Positions 1 to 6,547 are shown, counted from the first letter of the stretch. The stretch is 10,328 nucleotides of DNA from CAYOOT01 sp964405665 (GCA_964405665.1 CAYOOT010000086.1:1-10328), one strand, 5' to 3'. The notes: a model not told the origin generated them from the letters alone. A program made the numbers and translations.

Positions 1-50
1 AGGATGCTAAATGCAACTCTTTATGTGTAAACCGTATTTAGGGATTGACA

Positions 51-171
51 TGGTCGATATCTACGTTCTTTTTTCTATAGTCATATAGTGGTGATACTAA
101 GCTCGGTATGTAAAAGAGAAACATGAATAGTGGCAGGGACTATAAGACTATAGAATTTAGACTATCGACCA
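51..171. repeat. Imperfect long inverted repeat, non-coding
   Basis: The two arms face each other across a central segment of about 50 bp. Outer arms: TGGTCGATATCTA at 51-63 matches the reverse complement of 158-171 (TAGACTATCGACCA), with 13 bases paired and one bulged base. Inner arms: TTCTATAGTCATATAGT at 73-89 matches the reverse complement of 139-155 at 16 of 17 positions. The left arm carries about 7 extra T-rich bases between the two blocks. The right arm also contains three close copies of GACTAT. The layout suits a decayed miniature palindromic element or a long RNA stem-loop. No transposase and no clear target-site duplication are visible, so its nature is unknown. Confidence 0.55.
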
Positions 172-227
172 AGGCCAGGACCAAGACAGAGGCTGAGATG
201 AAGGCTGAGACTGAGATGAAGACTTAG
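123..227 (+). CDS. Speculative 34-codon ORF with alternating charged residues
   Basis: An ATG at 123 opens a frame that ends at TAG 225-227. A weak purine stretch (AGAG) lies just upstream. From residue 16 the peptide alternates uncharged (T, A or M) and charged (K, R or E) residues for 19 positions. This reflects the approximate six-base periodicity of the underlying DNA. No known family is recognised. The first half overlaps the right arm of the inverted repeat at 51-171, which argues against a conserved gene. It may be a chance frame through a simple-sequence tract. It is listed because the pattern is regular and otherwise unexplained. Confidence 0.15.
   Translation: MNSGRDYKTIEFRLSTKARTKTEAEMKAETEMKT
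168..224. repeat. Degenerate purine-rich short-period repeat
   Basis: On the + strand this tract is almost free of C and T except in GCT, ACT and ACC. It contains CTGAGATGAAG twice (193-203 and 211-221) and AGGCTGAGA twice (190-198 and 202-210), spaced in multiples of six bases. It looks like a decayed hexanucleotide-type microsatellite. It lies just 3' of the inverted repeat and about 40 bp from the end of the neighbouring minus-strand gene. Confidence 0.5.
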
Positions 228-266
228 AAAAGTGTCCTCACAGCCATATTTATTTAATATATTTTT

Positions 267-875
267 TTATTTTGCCTTAGGAACCGCTAGAGCATTTACT
301 CGATTTCTTAGTTCATCAATACGATCATCACCAATAGTTGTAGTTCTTTTAGGAATTGGTTTTTCCATGCCTTCTTTTAATCTAGCTTCATAATTTTTTT
401 CTATTTTCCCCGGATCAATTGTTCCCGGATCCTGCCATGCCGGTTGTTCATAAGCAGGTGCTTGTTGCTGCATTTGTCCGGGATAGAAATTTTCAAATCC
501 ATTACCAAAAACTTTTAGGGCATCCGGATTAATCGGAGTAGGCTGTTGGTATCCGGGGTAAGCAGGTGCTGCTTGTGGTTGTTGTGAAGGATAGCCTCCG
601 TATGAGGGAGCTTGATATCCTGCTTGAGGTTGCTGATAACTTGGATAAGCTGGTGCTGTTTGTGGTTGTGGTGAAGGATACCCGCCATATGTTGGAGCTT
701 GATATCCGGTTTGAGGTTGCTGATAGCCCGGATAAGCAGGTGCTTGTTGTTGAGCTTGTGCTGCCGGCGGCGTTCTATAAGGATCGATTCTTTCAAAAAG
801 ATCATTAGCTGATTGTGCTACTGCAGTGTTTGCCAGCAAAGAAGATATTAAAAATAAAAAGAAAGTTTTTTTCAT
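267..875 (-). CDS. Exported Pro/Gln/Tyr-rich tandem-repeat protein of unknown function
   Basis: This 202-residue protein begins with a clear Sec signal peptide: KK at 2-3, a hydrophobic core at about 5-15, and an AVA-Q cleavage site after residue 20. The mature part starts with an acidic/charged stretch (about 22-35). Then come two 29-residue repeats (45-73 and 74-102) and a partial third (103-112), with core motifs APAYPGYQQP, GYQAP and GGYPS. A less regular QMQQQAPAYEQPAW region follows, and the C-terminus is charged (about 158-195) and may be helical. The composition recalls disordered surface or envelope-associated proteins, but no family is recognised. The gene lies 78 bp downstream of argS on the same strand and could be co-transcribed with it. 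No clear Shine-Dalgarno sequence precedes the ATG, and no terminator hairpin is seen after the TAA. Confidence 0.75.
   Translation of the reverse strand: MKKTFFLFLISSLLANTAVAQSANDLFERIDPYRTPPAAQAQQQAPAYPGYQQPQTGYQAPTYGGYPSPQPQTAPAYPSYQQPQAGYQAPSYGGYPSQQPQAAPAYPGYQQPTPINPDALKVFGNGFENFYPGQMQQQAPAYEQPAWQDPGTIDPGKIEKNYEARLKEGMEKPIPKRTTTIGDDRIDELRNRVNALAVPKAK
540..743 (-). repeat. 87-bp in-frame coding tandem repeat, about 2.3 copies
   Basis: Two adjacent 87-bp units (743-657 and 656-570 on the minus strand) and a 30-bp partial third (569-540) encode the 29-residue repeats of the exported protein. The units differ by a few substitutions (for example PGY/PSY, PQT/PQA, SPQ/SQQ), so they are not a recent exact duplication. 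The period is a multiple of three, so gain or loss of a unit would keep the frame. Confidence 0.8.
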
Positions 876-953
876 AGATTATTATTTTAGCAGTAAGTAT
901 TAATAATGTTATTACCAATTTAAATTAGAGTGTAGCATTCTAAGATACTGAAA

Positions 954-2702
954 TTACATGCGTTCTAGCAATTTTATGCCTAAGAGCTGAATACACTCCG
1001 CAAGAATTACCCTCGTTGCTTCAAATAAACAAAGATGAGCTTGCGCCAAAGTTTTTTCTTCGCCTACAACTTTTAGTTCGTTGTATGCTTTGGAAAATGC
1101 TTTTGCCACTTCGATTGCATAGGTAGCAAGATGATTGGGATCATTATCTTTGAGAGTTTGCAGTAAGCAATCAGGAAAGTCGTCCAAGATATTTACTAAA
1201 TCAAAAGCAACATCACTTTTTAATTCTTTTAGTTGAACAGTAGGTTTAAGAACGATGCCTGCTTCTTTTGCTTTTTCTTTAATGCCGTTTATTCTGGCGT
1301 ATGCATAAAGTAAGTATGGTCCACTATCTCCTTGAAATTGCAAAGCATCATCCCAGGAAAAATTAACATCTTTTAATCTTCCACGAGAGAGTGTGCTAAA
1401 AACAAAAGCAGAAAGACCGACAGCTTGGGCAACATTGTTTTCATCCAAACCTTCGGGACGTTTACTCACTTGTTGTTTGTAAGCTTCCAATGCTCGTTCC
1501 ACGGCTTCATCAATAAAGGAATTTAATTCAACAATTTCTCCGGAGCCTCTTGTTTTCATTCCCAGGACATGGCCAAAGGCAATATGGTTAATTTTGTCCG
1601 CATAATTATATCCTAAAGCTTTCAATACTGCTTTTATTTGCTGAAAATGCAAAGTTTGTGGCGCACCCACAACATAAATAGCCTGATCGAAATTAAAAGT
1701 TTGAGCACGGTATTTTGCCGTAGCCAGATCTCTAGTTAAATAAAGTGAGCGGCCATCCGGAGTAAGAATTCTAGCAAAACCTAAAGTCTTTCCCAAATCA
1801 ATCCCTAATGCACCCTGTGATTCCGTTAAAATATTTTTTTTCAGTAATTCTTGTTTGATGTCTTCTAATTTGTCTGAATAAAATGATTCTCCGGTATAAT
1901 GATCAAAATGAACTCCAAGTCTTTGGTAAGTTTTTTTAAAATATTCTAAAGATATTTCCAAACACCATTTCCAAAACTCCACAGCATAATTTTCAGCTTT
2001 TTCTAGATCAATAAAATATGCTCGAGCGATGTCATTAACATTTTCTTCCGCAAGAGTTGCTCCTGTTGCCAGTTTTTTTTCTTGTTCAACTTTTAAAGCT
2101 GTTGCTTTTTTATAAAGTTCTACGAGATCACTTACTGTTGCGGTAGCGGGACGTCCCCAAAGTTTACAGCCTGCCCAAACAAAACCAAATTGTGTGCCCC
2201 AGTCCCCAAGGTGATTAATGCTTGTGACATGATGACCAAGCTTGCGATAAATTTTATCCAAAGAATTCCCGATCAGAGTTGCGCGCAAATGTCCAACATG
2301 AAAAGGTTTGGCAATATTAGGGCTAGAATATTCTAAAATAATTTTTTCTTTTAATAGATCCTTGGTAAAATCATATACTTTATTTGAGATTAAAGTCTCA
2401 ATGACATGATGTACGAAGCCACCTCGTTCTAATTTAAAATTTATAAAAGGACCCAATGGGTTTACCTGAGAAATTTCATCAGGCAATTTTAATTTGCTTG
2501 CTAAAACTCGCGCAGCTTCTGCAGGTGCCATTTTTTCTGCTTTTGCAAGCATAAAACAAGGAAAAGAAAATTCTCCGAAATCTTTATTTTTTGGTTTTTC
2601 AATTAGTGATAAAATATCTGCAAAATTTTGTCCGCTGCTTTGAGCGATACATTGAGATATTTTTTTTTTTAATTCTTCTTTCATTATATTTTCATTCGAC
2701 AA
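954..2702 (-). CDS. argS: Arginyl-tRNA synthetase
   Basis: Class I aminoacyl-tRNA synthetase that charges tRNA-Arg with arginine in the cytoplasm; 582 residues, a normal length. It has an N-terminal Add-1 type region (about 7-115), the HIGH-type motif in PFHVGHLRATLIGN (HVGH at 135-138) and the HLGDWGTQFG motif (164-173). The KMSK-equivalent loop is GMKTRGSGEIV (about 381-391), and a C-terminal DALR anticodon-binding domain ends in the family-typical ERM. The frame opens at a TTG (2702-2700) preceded by AAGG at 8 nt spacing. An in-frame ATG at 2684 (residue 7) has no good ribosome-binding site, so TTG is preferred but not certain. An A11 tract spans codons 11-15. It is divergent from the act operon, with the repeat-protein gene downstream. 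Confidence 0.97.
   Translation of the reverse strand: MSNENIMKEELKKKISQCIAQSSGQNFADILSLIEKPKNKDFGEFSFPCFMLAKAEKMAPAEAARVLASKLKLPDEISQVNPLGPFINFKLERGGFVHHVIETLISNKVYDFTKDLLKEKIILEYSSPNIAKPFHVGHLRATLIGNSLDKIYRKLGHHVTSINHLGDWGTQFGFVWAGCKLWGRPATATVSDLVELYKKATALKVEQEKKLATGATLAEENVNDIARAYFIDLEKAENYAVEFWKWCLEISLEYFKKTYQRLGVHFDHYTGESFYSDKLEDIKQELLKKNILTESQGALGIDLGKTLGFARILTPDGRSLYLTRDLATAKYRAQTFNFDQAIYVVGAPQTLHFQQIKAVLKALGYNYADKINHIAFGHVLGMKTRGSGEIVELNSFIDEAVERALEAYKQQVSKRPEGLDENNVAQAVGLSAFVFSTLSRGRLKDVNFSWDDALQFQGDSGPYLLYAYARINGIKEKAKEAGIVLKPTVQLKELKSDVAFDLVNILDDFPDCLLQTLKDNDPNHLATYAIEVAKAFSKAYNELKVVGEEKTLAQAHLCLFEATRVILAECIQLLGIKLLERM
2660..2670 (-). other. A11 homopolymer tract near the 5' end of argS
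   Basis: Eleven consecutive T on the + strand (A on the coding strand) cover the end of codon 11 to the start of codon 15, where the protein reads L-K-K-K-I. Tracts this long are known to be prone to polymerase slippage. The reading frame is intact in this sequence. Confidence 0.9.
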
Positions 2703-2719
2703 CTTAACAACCTTAAGTT
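2701..2719 (-). promoter_or_regulatory. Hairpin covering the argS ribosome-binding site and TTG start
   Basis: AACTTAA (2701-2707) and TTAAGTT (2713-2719) are perfect 7-bp inverted arms around a 5-nt loop. In the argS transcript the GG of the AAGG ribosome-binding site lies in the loop, and the first two bases of the TTG start codon lie in the closing stem. The stem is AT-only and weak. Any effect on initiation is inference, and it would not matter if the ATG at 2684 is the real start. Confidence 0.35.
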
Positions 2720-2743
2720 ATTAGTGTAAACACTCATAGCCTA

Positions 2744-2760
2744 GTTTTACACAGTAAAAC
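2744..2760. promoter_or_regulatory. Perfect operator-like palindrome in the divergent promoter region
   Basis: GTTTTAC (2744-2750) and GTAAAAC (2754-2760) form perfect 7-bp arms separated by ACA. A smaller related palindrome, AGTGT-AA-ACACT, lies at 2723-2734, and both contain a TAAA(A)CACT core (AGTAAAACACT at 2753-2763). The larger palindrome exactly overlaps the proposed argS -10 element. It is therefore a plausible binding site for a dimeric regulator acting on argS, actA or both. No specific regulator is recognised. Confidence 0.4.
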
Positions 2761-2772
2761 ACTGGGTTGCAA
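2744..2772 (-). promoter_or_regulatory. Candidate sigma70-type promoter for argS
   Basis: On the minus strand, TTGCAA (2772-2767, 4 of 6 matches to TTGACA) is followed after exactly 17 bp by TAAAAC (2749-2744, 4 of 6 matches to TATAAT). This would give a leader of roughly 35 nt before the TTG start. The position and spacing are good and the match is moderate. No equally good pair was found on the + strand for actA. Confidence 0.35.
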
Positions 2773-2812
2773 GTTTTAAAAATGTTTTATTTGCCTTGGC
2801 TTTTACTAGATA

Positions 2813-3439
2813 ATGAAAAAAATATTATTTTATGCTTTGCTAGTCATCTTTGCTTTGATTTTAAATTTCAAGCAACAAGCTTTAGCCGGTCCCGATTCTG
2901 ATAAATCCAAGACCGATCAACAAAATGAAAATGTTGAAGCTGGTCTTTGGAATGAAGGGAAAGCAGTTTTTTCCGATTGGAAATTTTTAGATTTTCTTTG
3001 GAATAACAAATATCGCCGCGGCTATAAGCCAGAACAACCAATTCATTATAGTCACAAACTGCATATGGAAAAAAATCAAATGGAGTGTCAATACTGTCAC
3101 TCCGGCGTAACAAAATCTTCTTTCGCAACAATTCCTTCAGTGGAACTTTGTATGGGTTGTCATAAATCAGTAAAAACAGAATCAGAAGAAATTAAAAAAT
3201 TAAAAAGTTATTTTGATAAAAATCAACCTGTGCCTTGGGTTTCTGTCACCAATCTCCCGGAGCATGTTCGCTTTAATCATAAGCGCCATCTTAAAGCTGG
3301 AGTTGGTTGTCAAAACTGTCATGGACAAATTCAGAAGATGGAAGTTGTGGAACGGGTTAGTTCTTTAAAAATGGGTTTTTGTGTTTCCTGTCACCGCGAT
3401 AAGGGAGCAAGTATTGATTGTTCAACATGTCACTACTAG
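2813..3439 (+). CDS. actA: Alternative complex III subunit ActA, pentahaem c-type cytochrome
   Basis: This periplasm-facing electron-transfer subunit takes electrons from the ActB iron-sulfur chain toward ActE or an external acceptor. Five CXXCH haem-binding motifs start at residues 92, 113, 166, 190 and 203, matching the pentahaem content known for ActA. Extra His residues (HYSHKLH at 78-84, HVRFNHKRH at 151-159) are candidate distal ligands, as in cytochrome c7/c3-like folds. The N-terminus has KK and a hydrophobic segment (4-19). It could be cleaved after ALA (25) or kept as a membrane anchor. The last haem motif ends one residue before the C-terminus. At 208 residues it is compact. It is the first gene of the operon. 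The ATG is preceded by AT-rich sequence without a visible Shine-Dalgarno site. Confidence 0.93.
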   Translation: MKKILFYALLVIFALILNFKQQALAGPDSDKSKTDQQNENVEAGLWNEGKAVFSDWKFLDFLWNNKYRRGYKPEQPIHYSHKLHMEKNQMECQYCHSGVTKSSFATIPSVELCMGCHKSVKTESEEIKKLKSYFDKNQPVPWVSVTNLPEHVRFNHKRHLKAGVGCQNCHGQIQKMEVVERVSSLKMGFCVSCHRDKGASIDCSTCHY

Positions 3440-3476
3440 TTTAGTTCTTTTCATAAGTATTATGAAAAGAACTAAA
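3440..3476 (+). promoter_or_regulatory. 17-bp perfect stem-loop after actA
   Basis: The arms at 3440-3456 and 3460-3476 are perfectly complementary over 17 bp with a GTA loop, starting at the base after the actA stop codon. In RNA this would be a strong hairpin. No T-run follows, since the next bases enter a second palindrome, so it does not look like a simple intrinsic terminator. It may protect the actA message end, tune actA:actB stoichiometry by processing, or form part of a conformational switch with the next element. Confidence 0.75.
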
Positions 3477-3511
3477 TCCTCCGAAGCCTTGGCGAAGGAG
3501 GATCTAGTTCT
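3468..3511 (+). repeat. GC-rich palindromic element, competes with the upstream hairpin
   Basis: The core arms ATCCTCC (3476-3482) and GGAGGAT (3497-3503) enclose a symmetric GAA / GCC / TT / GGC / GAA centre. The structure therefore has an inner 3-bp stem and a GAA-GAA internal loop that can form sheared G-A pairs. Outside the core, AGAACTA (3468-3474) pairs with TAGTTCT (3505-3511), separated from the core by one A/C mismatch. AGAACTA is also part of the right arm of the 3440-3476 hairpin, so the extended form and that hairpin exclude each other. Its higher GC content and compact palindromic form suggest a REP-like interspersed repeat. It is not followed by a T-run. Confidence 0.6.
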
Positions 3512-3547
3512 GGCAATGTTATGAATATGTAGGATTGAAGAGAAGCA

Positions 3548-6526
3548 ATGGCTGAAAAGTTAAAATTTAATCGAAGAGATTTTCTAAAAGTAATTGGAGC
3601 AGGCGCCGGTGTGGCTGCTGTGGGTTGTGCCAAAGACTTACCAGAAAAATTTATTCCTTATGTTGTGCAACCTGATGAAATTGTTCCGGGAGTTGCTACT
3701 TGGTATGCCGGAGCATGTAACGAATGCAGTTCCGGTTGCGGTGTCTTGGTAAAAACAAGAGAAGGAAGAGCAATTAAGATCGAAGGTAATTCCAGCCATC
3801 CGATTAATCGTGGCGGACTTTGCACTCATGGTCAAGCTGCTTTGCAATCTTTATACAATCCGGACCGAGTACGGGAACCTTTAAAACGAGAAGTTGGTGG
3901 AAACTTTGTTCCAATTTCCTGGAAAGAGGCAATTGATATTTTAAGTGATTCTTTGCTGGGCTTAAAAGCTGCCCAAGCTCAGGGAATTCTTCTTACAAAA
4001 CCAAGTTCCGGCAGTGAAAGTGCCATTATTTCAGAATTCTCTAAAAAAATTCCGGAACTTAAACATTATCAATATGAACTTTTTAATACAGATTCTTTAG
4101 ACACCGCTATTGCGCAATTATTTGGCCCAGAATTAAAAGCCAGTTTTGACTTAGCAAAAGCTCAGGTGATTGTTGGATTTGGAGCTGATTATTTAGAAAC
4201 TTGGTTATCCCCTGTGGAATTTTCCAAAGATTGGGCTGAAGGTAGGAAAGGGAATTCCCAAGGAAAAGGCACTAAAGTCATTCACTTTGAACCAAGATTG
4301 TCTTTAACTGCCGGAAATTCCGATCGCTGGGTAATGAACAAAGCGGGAACTGAATCTCAAATTCTTGCTGCTTTGTTAAAACTATTATTGGAAAAAATTC
4401 CTCATTTAGCTTTTAAGCAAGTTGTTGCCGATATCGATTTTTCTAAACAAGATTTTGAAACAGCAACTGGAGTTTCTTTAGAAGTATTAGGAAAAGTTGC
4501 TGAACAATTAGTTGCTGCTCAAGGTAAAAGCTTGGTTCTAACCGGTGGTGCTTCCTTAAGTGGGAAACAAGCTTTGGATGCCGATTTACTTTCTACAATG
4601 ATTAACTTTTTGTTAGGCAATATCGGAACAACAGTTGTCTTGAATAAAGTAGAAGGGCCCGCACCAATTTCTACTTATCAAGCTCTGGTAAATTTAATCA
4701 CCGACATCAGTCAAAAGAAAACAAAGGTTGGAACATTAATTATTTCCGGAACAAACCCGGCTTTTACGCTTCCTAAAGGAGTTAAGTTTCAAGAAGCGCT
4801 TTCAAAAGTGGGACTAGTGGTTGCTATTTCCACCCATCTTGATGAAACGGCTACCTTGGCAAATTTAGTTTTGCCCTTGAGTCATCAACTAGAAAGTTGG
4901 TCTGATGCTGAACCAAGACCGGGAGTCTTAAATTTAAATCAGCCTTCGATGCAGCCTTTATATAAAACCCAATCCTTGGGAGATACTCTTATTTCCTTGG
5001 CTGCCAGCAGCAAAATAAAACAACCTTTTGCTGAAGATGTTACTTCTTTTTATGATTATATCCGCAAGCAATGGAAAAATAAAATTGGTGAAACAGATTT
5101 TGAAAAACGTTGGCTTGATTATGTAGAAAAAGGCGGAGATTGGTCCGCTTATGGAAAATCAAGGGCGGGAGCTGTGAGCTTAGCTTCTTCTTCTGAACAG
5201 GCAATTAAGAATCTTCGTTCAAAAAAAGCTAGTGGAACTTTAGGAGTATCTTTACTCGCTTATCCTTCAGTGAATTCTTTTGATGGAAGTTCTGCGAATA
5301 AGCCTTGGATGCAAGAATTACCTAATCCGATCACTTCCGCAGTTTGGGGAAGTTGGATTGAAATTAATCCGGAACTTGCTGAAAAAGTTGGTGTAAAAAC
5401 CGGAGACTTGCTGCAAGTAGTGAAAGGAGAAGTTTTCGTTGAAGCTCCCGCCTATTTGACTAAACGAATTGATCCTTCTTTAGTGGCAATTCCCATCGGT
5501 CAGGGACATACAGCATATGGTCGTTACGCCACTGCGGTTGGAACAAATCCCTTATCAATTTCCGATCCGGCTTCTTTGGAATATCAAAGTTTCTTAACTC
5601 CCGGCGTTCGTCTACAGAAATCAATGTTTAAAGATGAATTAGTATTGCTCCAAGGCAGTGATACGCAAATGAAACGGGGAATTGTGCGTTCCGTTACTGT
5701 TGCCGAATTGCAAAAAGAAAAAAACAATCATCATGCCGAAGCTAAACATGGAGAAGCTGAACATGAAGATCCTTTAGCTCTTGGTCCTCGAGAAGAACCG
5801 AAGATGATGTATAAACAAATGGAGCATCCGCTCTATCGGTGGGGAATGAGCATTGACTTAGCCAGTTGTACGGGTTGTTCAGCCTGTGTTGTTGCTTGTT
5901 TTGCTGAAAATAATATTCCTGTTGTGGGCAAGACAATTTGCAATGAGGGCAGAGAAATGTCTTGGCTAAGAATTGAAAGATATTTTGATGGTCCGGATGA
6001 ACAACCAGTTGATGCTTTTCTTCCAATGATGTGTCAGCAATGTGGCAATGCCCCTTGTGAACCGGTTTGTCCTGTTTATGCAACTTATCACACCGATGAA
6101 GGTTTGAATTCCATGGTTTATAACCGTTGTGTCGGAACAAGATATTGCTCCAACAACTGCAGTTATAAAGTCCGGCGCTTTAATTGGTTTAAGTATGAAT
6201 GGGCGGAACCTCTTAATTGGCAATTGAATCCAGATGTTTCAATGCGCGAAGTCGGAACAATGGAAAAATGTTCCTTCTGTATTCAGAGAGTCAGGGAAGT
6301 GCAAAATAAAGCAAAAGATCTGGGCCGTCCGGTGCAAGATGGTGAGATTAAACCGGCTTGTGCTTCCAGTTGTCCAACTGGGGCAATTAAATTTGGTAAC
6401 TTACTTGATAAGGAAAGTTTAGTTGCTAAAGATCATCTAGACGTTAGAACTTATAAAGTCTTAGATGCGGAATTAAATACCCAGCCGGCAATTGCTTATT
6501 TGGCAAGAGTAAGAAACGAAATTTAA
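3548..6526 (+). CDS. actB: Alternative complex III subunit ActB, fused molybdopterin-family / iron-sulfur protein
   Basis: This 992-residue fusion has the arrangement typical of ActB. It starts with a Tat signal (NRRDFLK at 8-14, then a hydrophobic stretch) and a lipobox-like AVG-C27, so it may be lipid-anchored. The molybdopterin-oxidoreductase-like part (about 50-700) keeps a four-Cys motif (C57, C60, C64, C92) and NPDRVREPL. ActB proteins are known not to use a molybdenum cofactor. A His/Glu-rich linker (about 726-740) leads to the ferredoxin-like domain. Its four Cys sets are C774/777/780/784, C829/832/837/841, C861/867/871 with Thr864 in the missing position, and C908/911/938/942. This predicts three [4Fe-4S] clusters and one [3Fe-4S] cluster, as measured for characterised complexes. 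It wires quinol oxidation in ActC to the haems. The ATG has a weak GAAGAG-type site. A 108-bp gap separates it from actA. Confidence 0.95.
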   Translation: MAEKLKFNRRDFLKVIGAGAGVAAVGCAKDLPEKFIPYVVQPDEIVPGVATWYAGACNECSSGCGVLVKTREGRAIKIEGNSSHPINRGGLCTHGQAALQSLYNPDRVREPLKREVGGNFVPISWKEAIDILSDSLLGLKAAQAQGILLTKPSSGSESAIISEFSKKIPELKHYQYELFNTDSLDTAIAQLFGPELKASFDLAKAQVIVGFGADYLETWLSPVEFSKDWAEGRKGNSQGKGTKVIHFEPRLSLTAGNSDRWVMNKAGTESQILAALLKLLLEKIPHLAFKQVVADIDFSKQDFETATGVSLEVLGKVAEQLVAAQGKSLVLTGGASLSGKQALDADLLSTMINFLLGNIGTTVVLNKVEGPAPISTYQALVNLITDISQKKTKVGTLIISGTNPAFTLPKGVKFQEALSKVGLVVAISTHLDETATLANLVLPLSHQLESWSDAEPRPGVLNLNQPSMQPLYKTQSLGDTLISLAASSKIKQPFAEDVTSFYDYIRKQWKNKIGETDFEKRWLDYVEKGGDWSAYGKSRAGAVSLASSSEQAIKNLRSKKASGTLGVSLLAYPSVNSFDGSSANKPWMQELPNPITSAVWGSWIEINPELAEKVGVKTGDLLQVVKGEVFVEAPAYLTKRIDPSLVAIPIGQGHTAYGRYATAVGTNPLSISDPASLEYQSFLTPGVRLQKSMFKDELVLLQGSDTQMKRGIVRSVTVAELQKEKNNHHAEAKHGEAEHEDPLALGPREEPKMMYKQMEHPLYRWGMSIDLASCTGCSACVVACFAENNIPVVGKTICNEGREMSWLRIERYFDGPDEQPVDAFLPMMCQQCGNAPCEPVCPVYATYHTDEGLNSMVYNRCVGTRYCSNNCSYKVRRFNWFKYEWAEPLNWQLNPDVSMREVGTMEKCSFCIQRVREVQNKAKDLGRPVQDGEIKPACASSCPTGAIKFGNLLDKESLVAKDHLDVRTYKVLDAELNTQPAIAYLARVRNEI

Positions 6527-6547
6527 TATTTTTTAAGGGAAACTTTG

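Noticed and set aside
45..81. Promoter starting at TTGACA 45-50
   Set aside because: The -35 match is perfect, but the nearest TATA-like hexamer (TATAGT, 76-81) is about 25 bp away and no -10 lies at 16-18 bp.
515..808. Open frames on both strands within the repeat-protein gene
   Set aside because: They are by-products of the low-complexity 87-bp repeat read in other frames and have no family features.
927..943. Small stem-loop downstream of argS as a terminator
   Set aside because: In the argS transcript the stem has an A-C mismatch and no T-run follows, so it is too weak to call.
2746..2795. Sigma70 promoter for actA
   Set aside because: TTTACA (2746-2751) and TTGCAA (2767-2772) are possible -35 elements, but neither has an acceptable -10 at 16-18 bp on the + strand.
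3440..3476. Intrinsic terminator after actA
   Set aside because: The stem is strong but AT-rich and is not followed by a T-run on the + strand. The operon clearly continues into actB.
5742..6223. Antisense open frames opposite the ActB iron-sulfur domain
   Set aside because: The + strand carries the conserved Cys motifs of ActB. The opposite frames show no coherent domain and have no ribosome-binding context.
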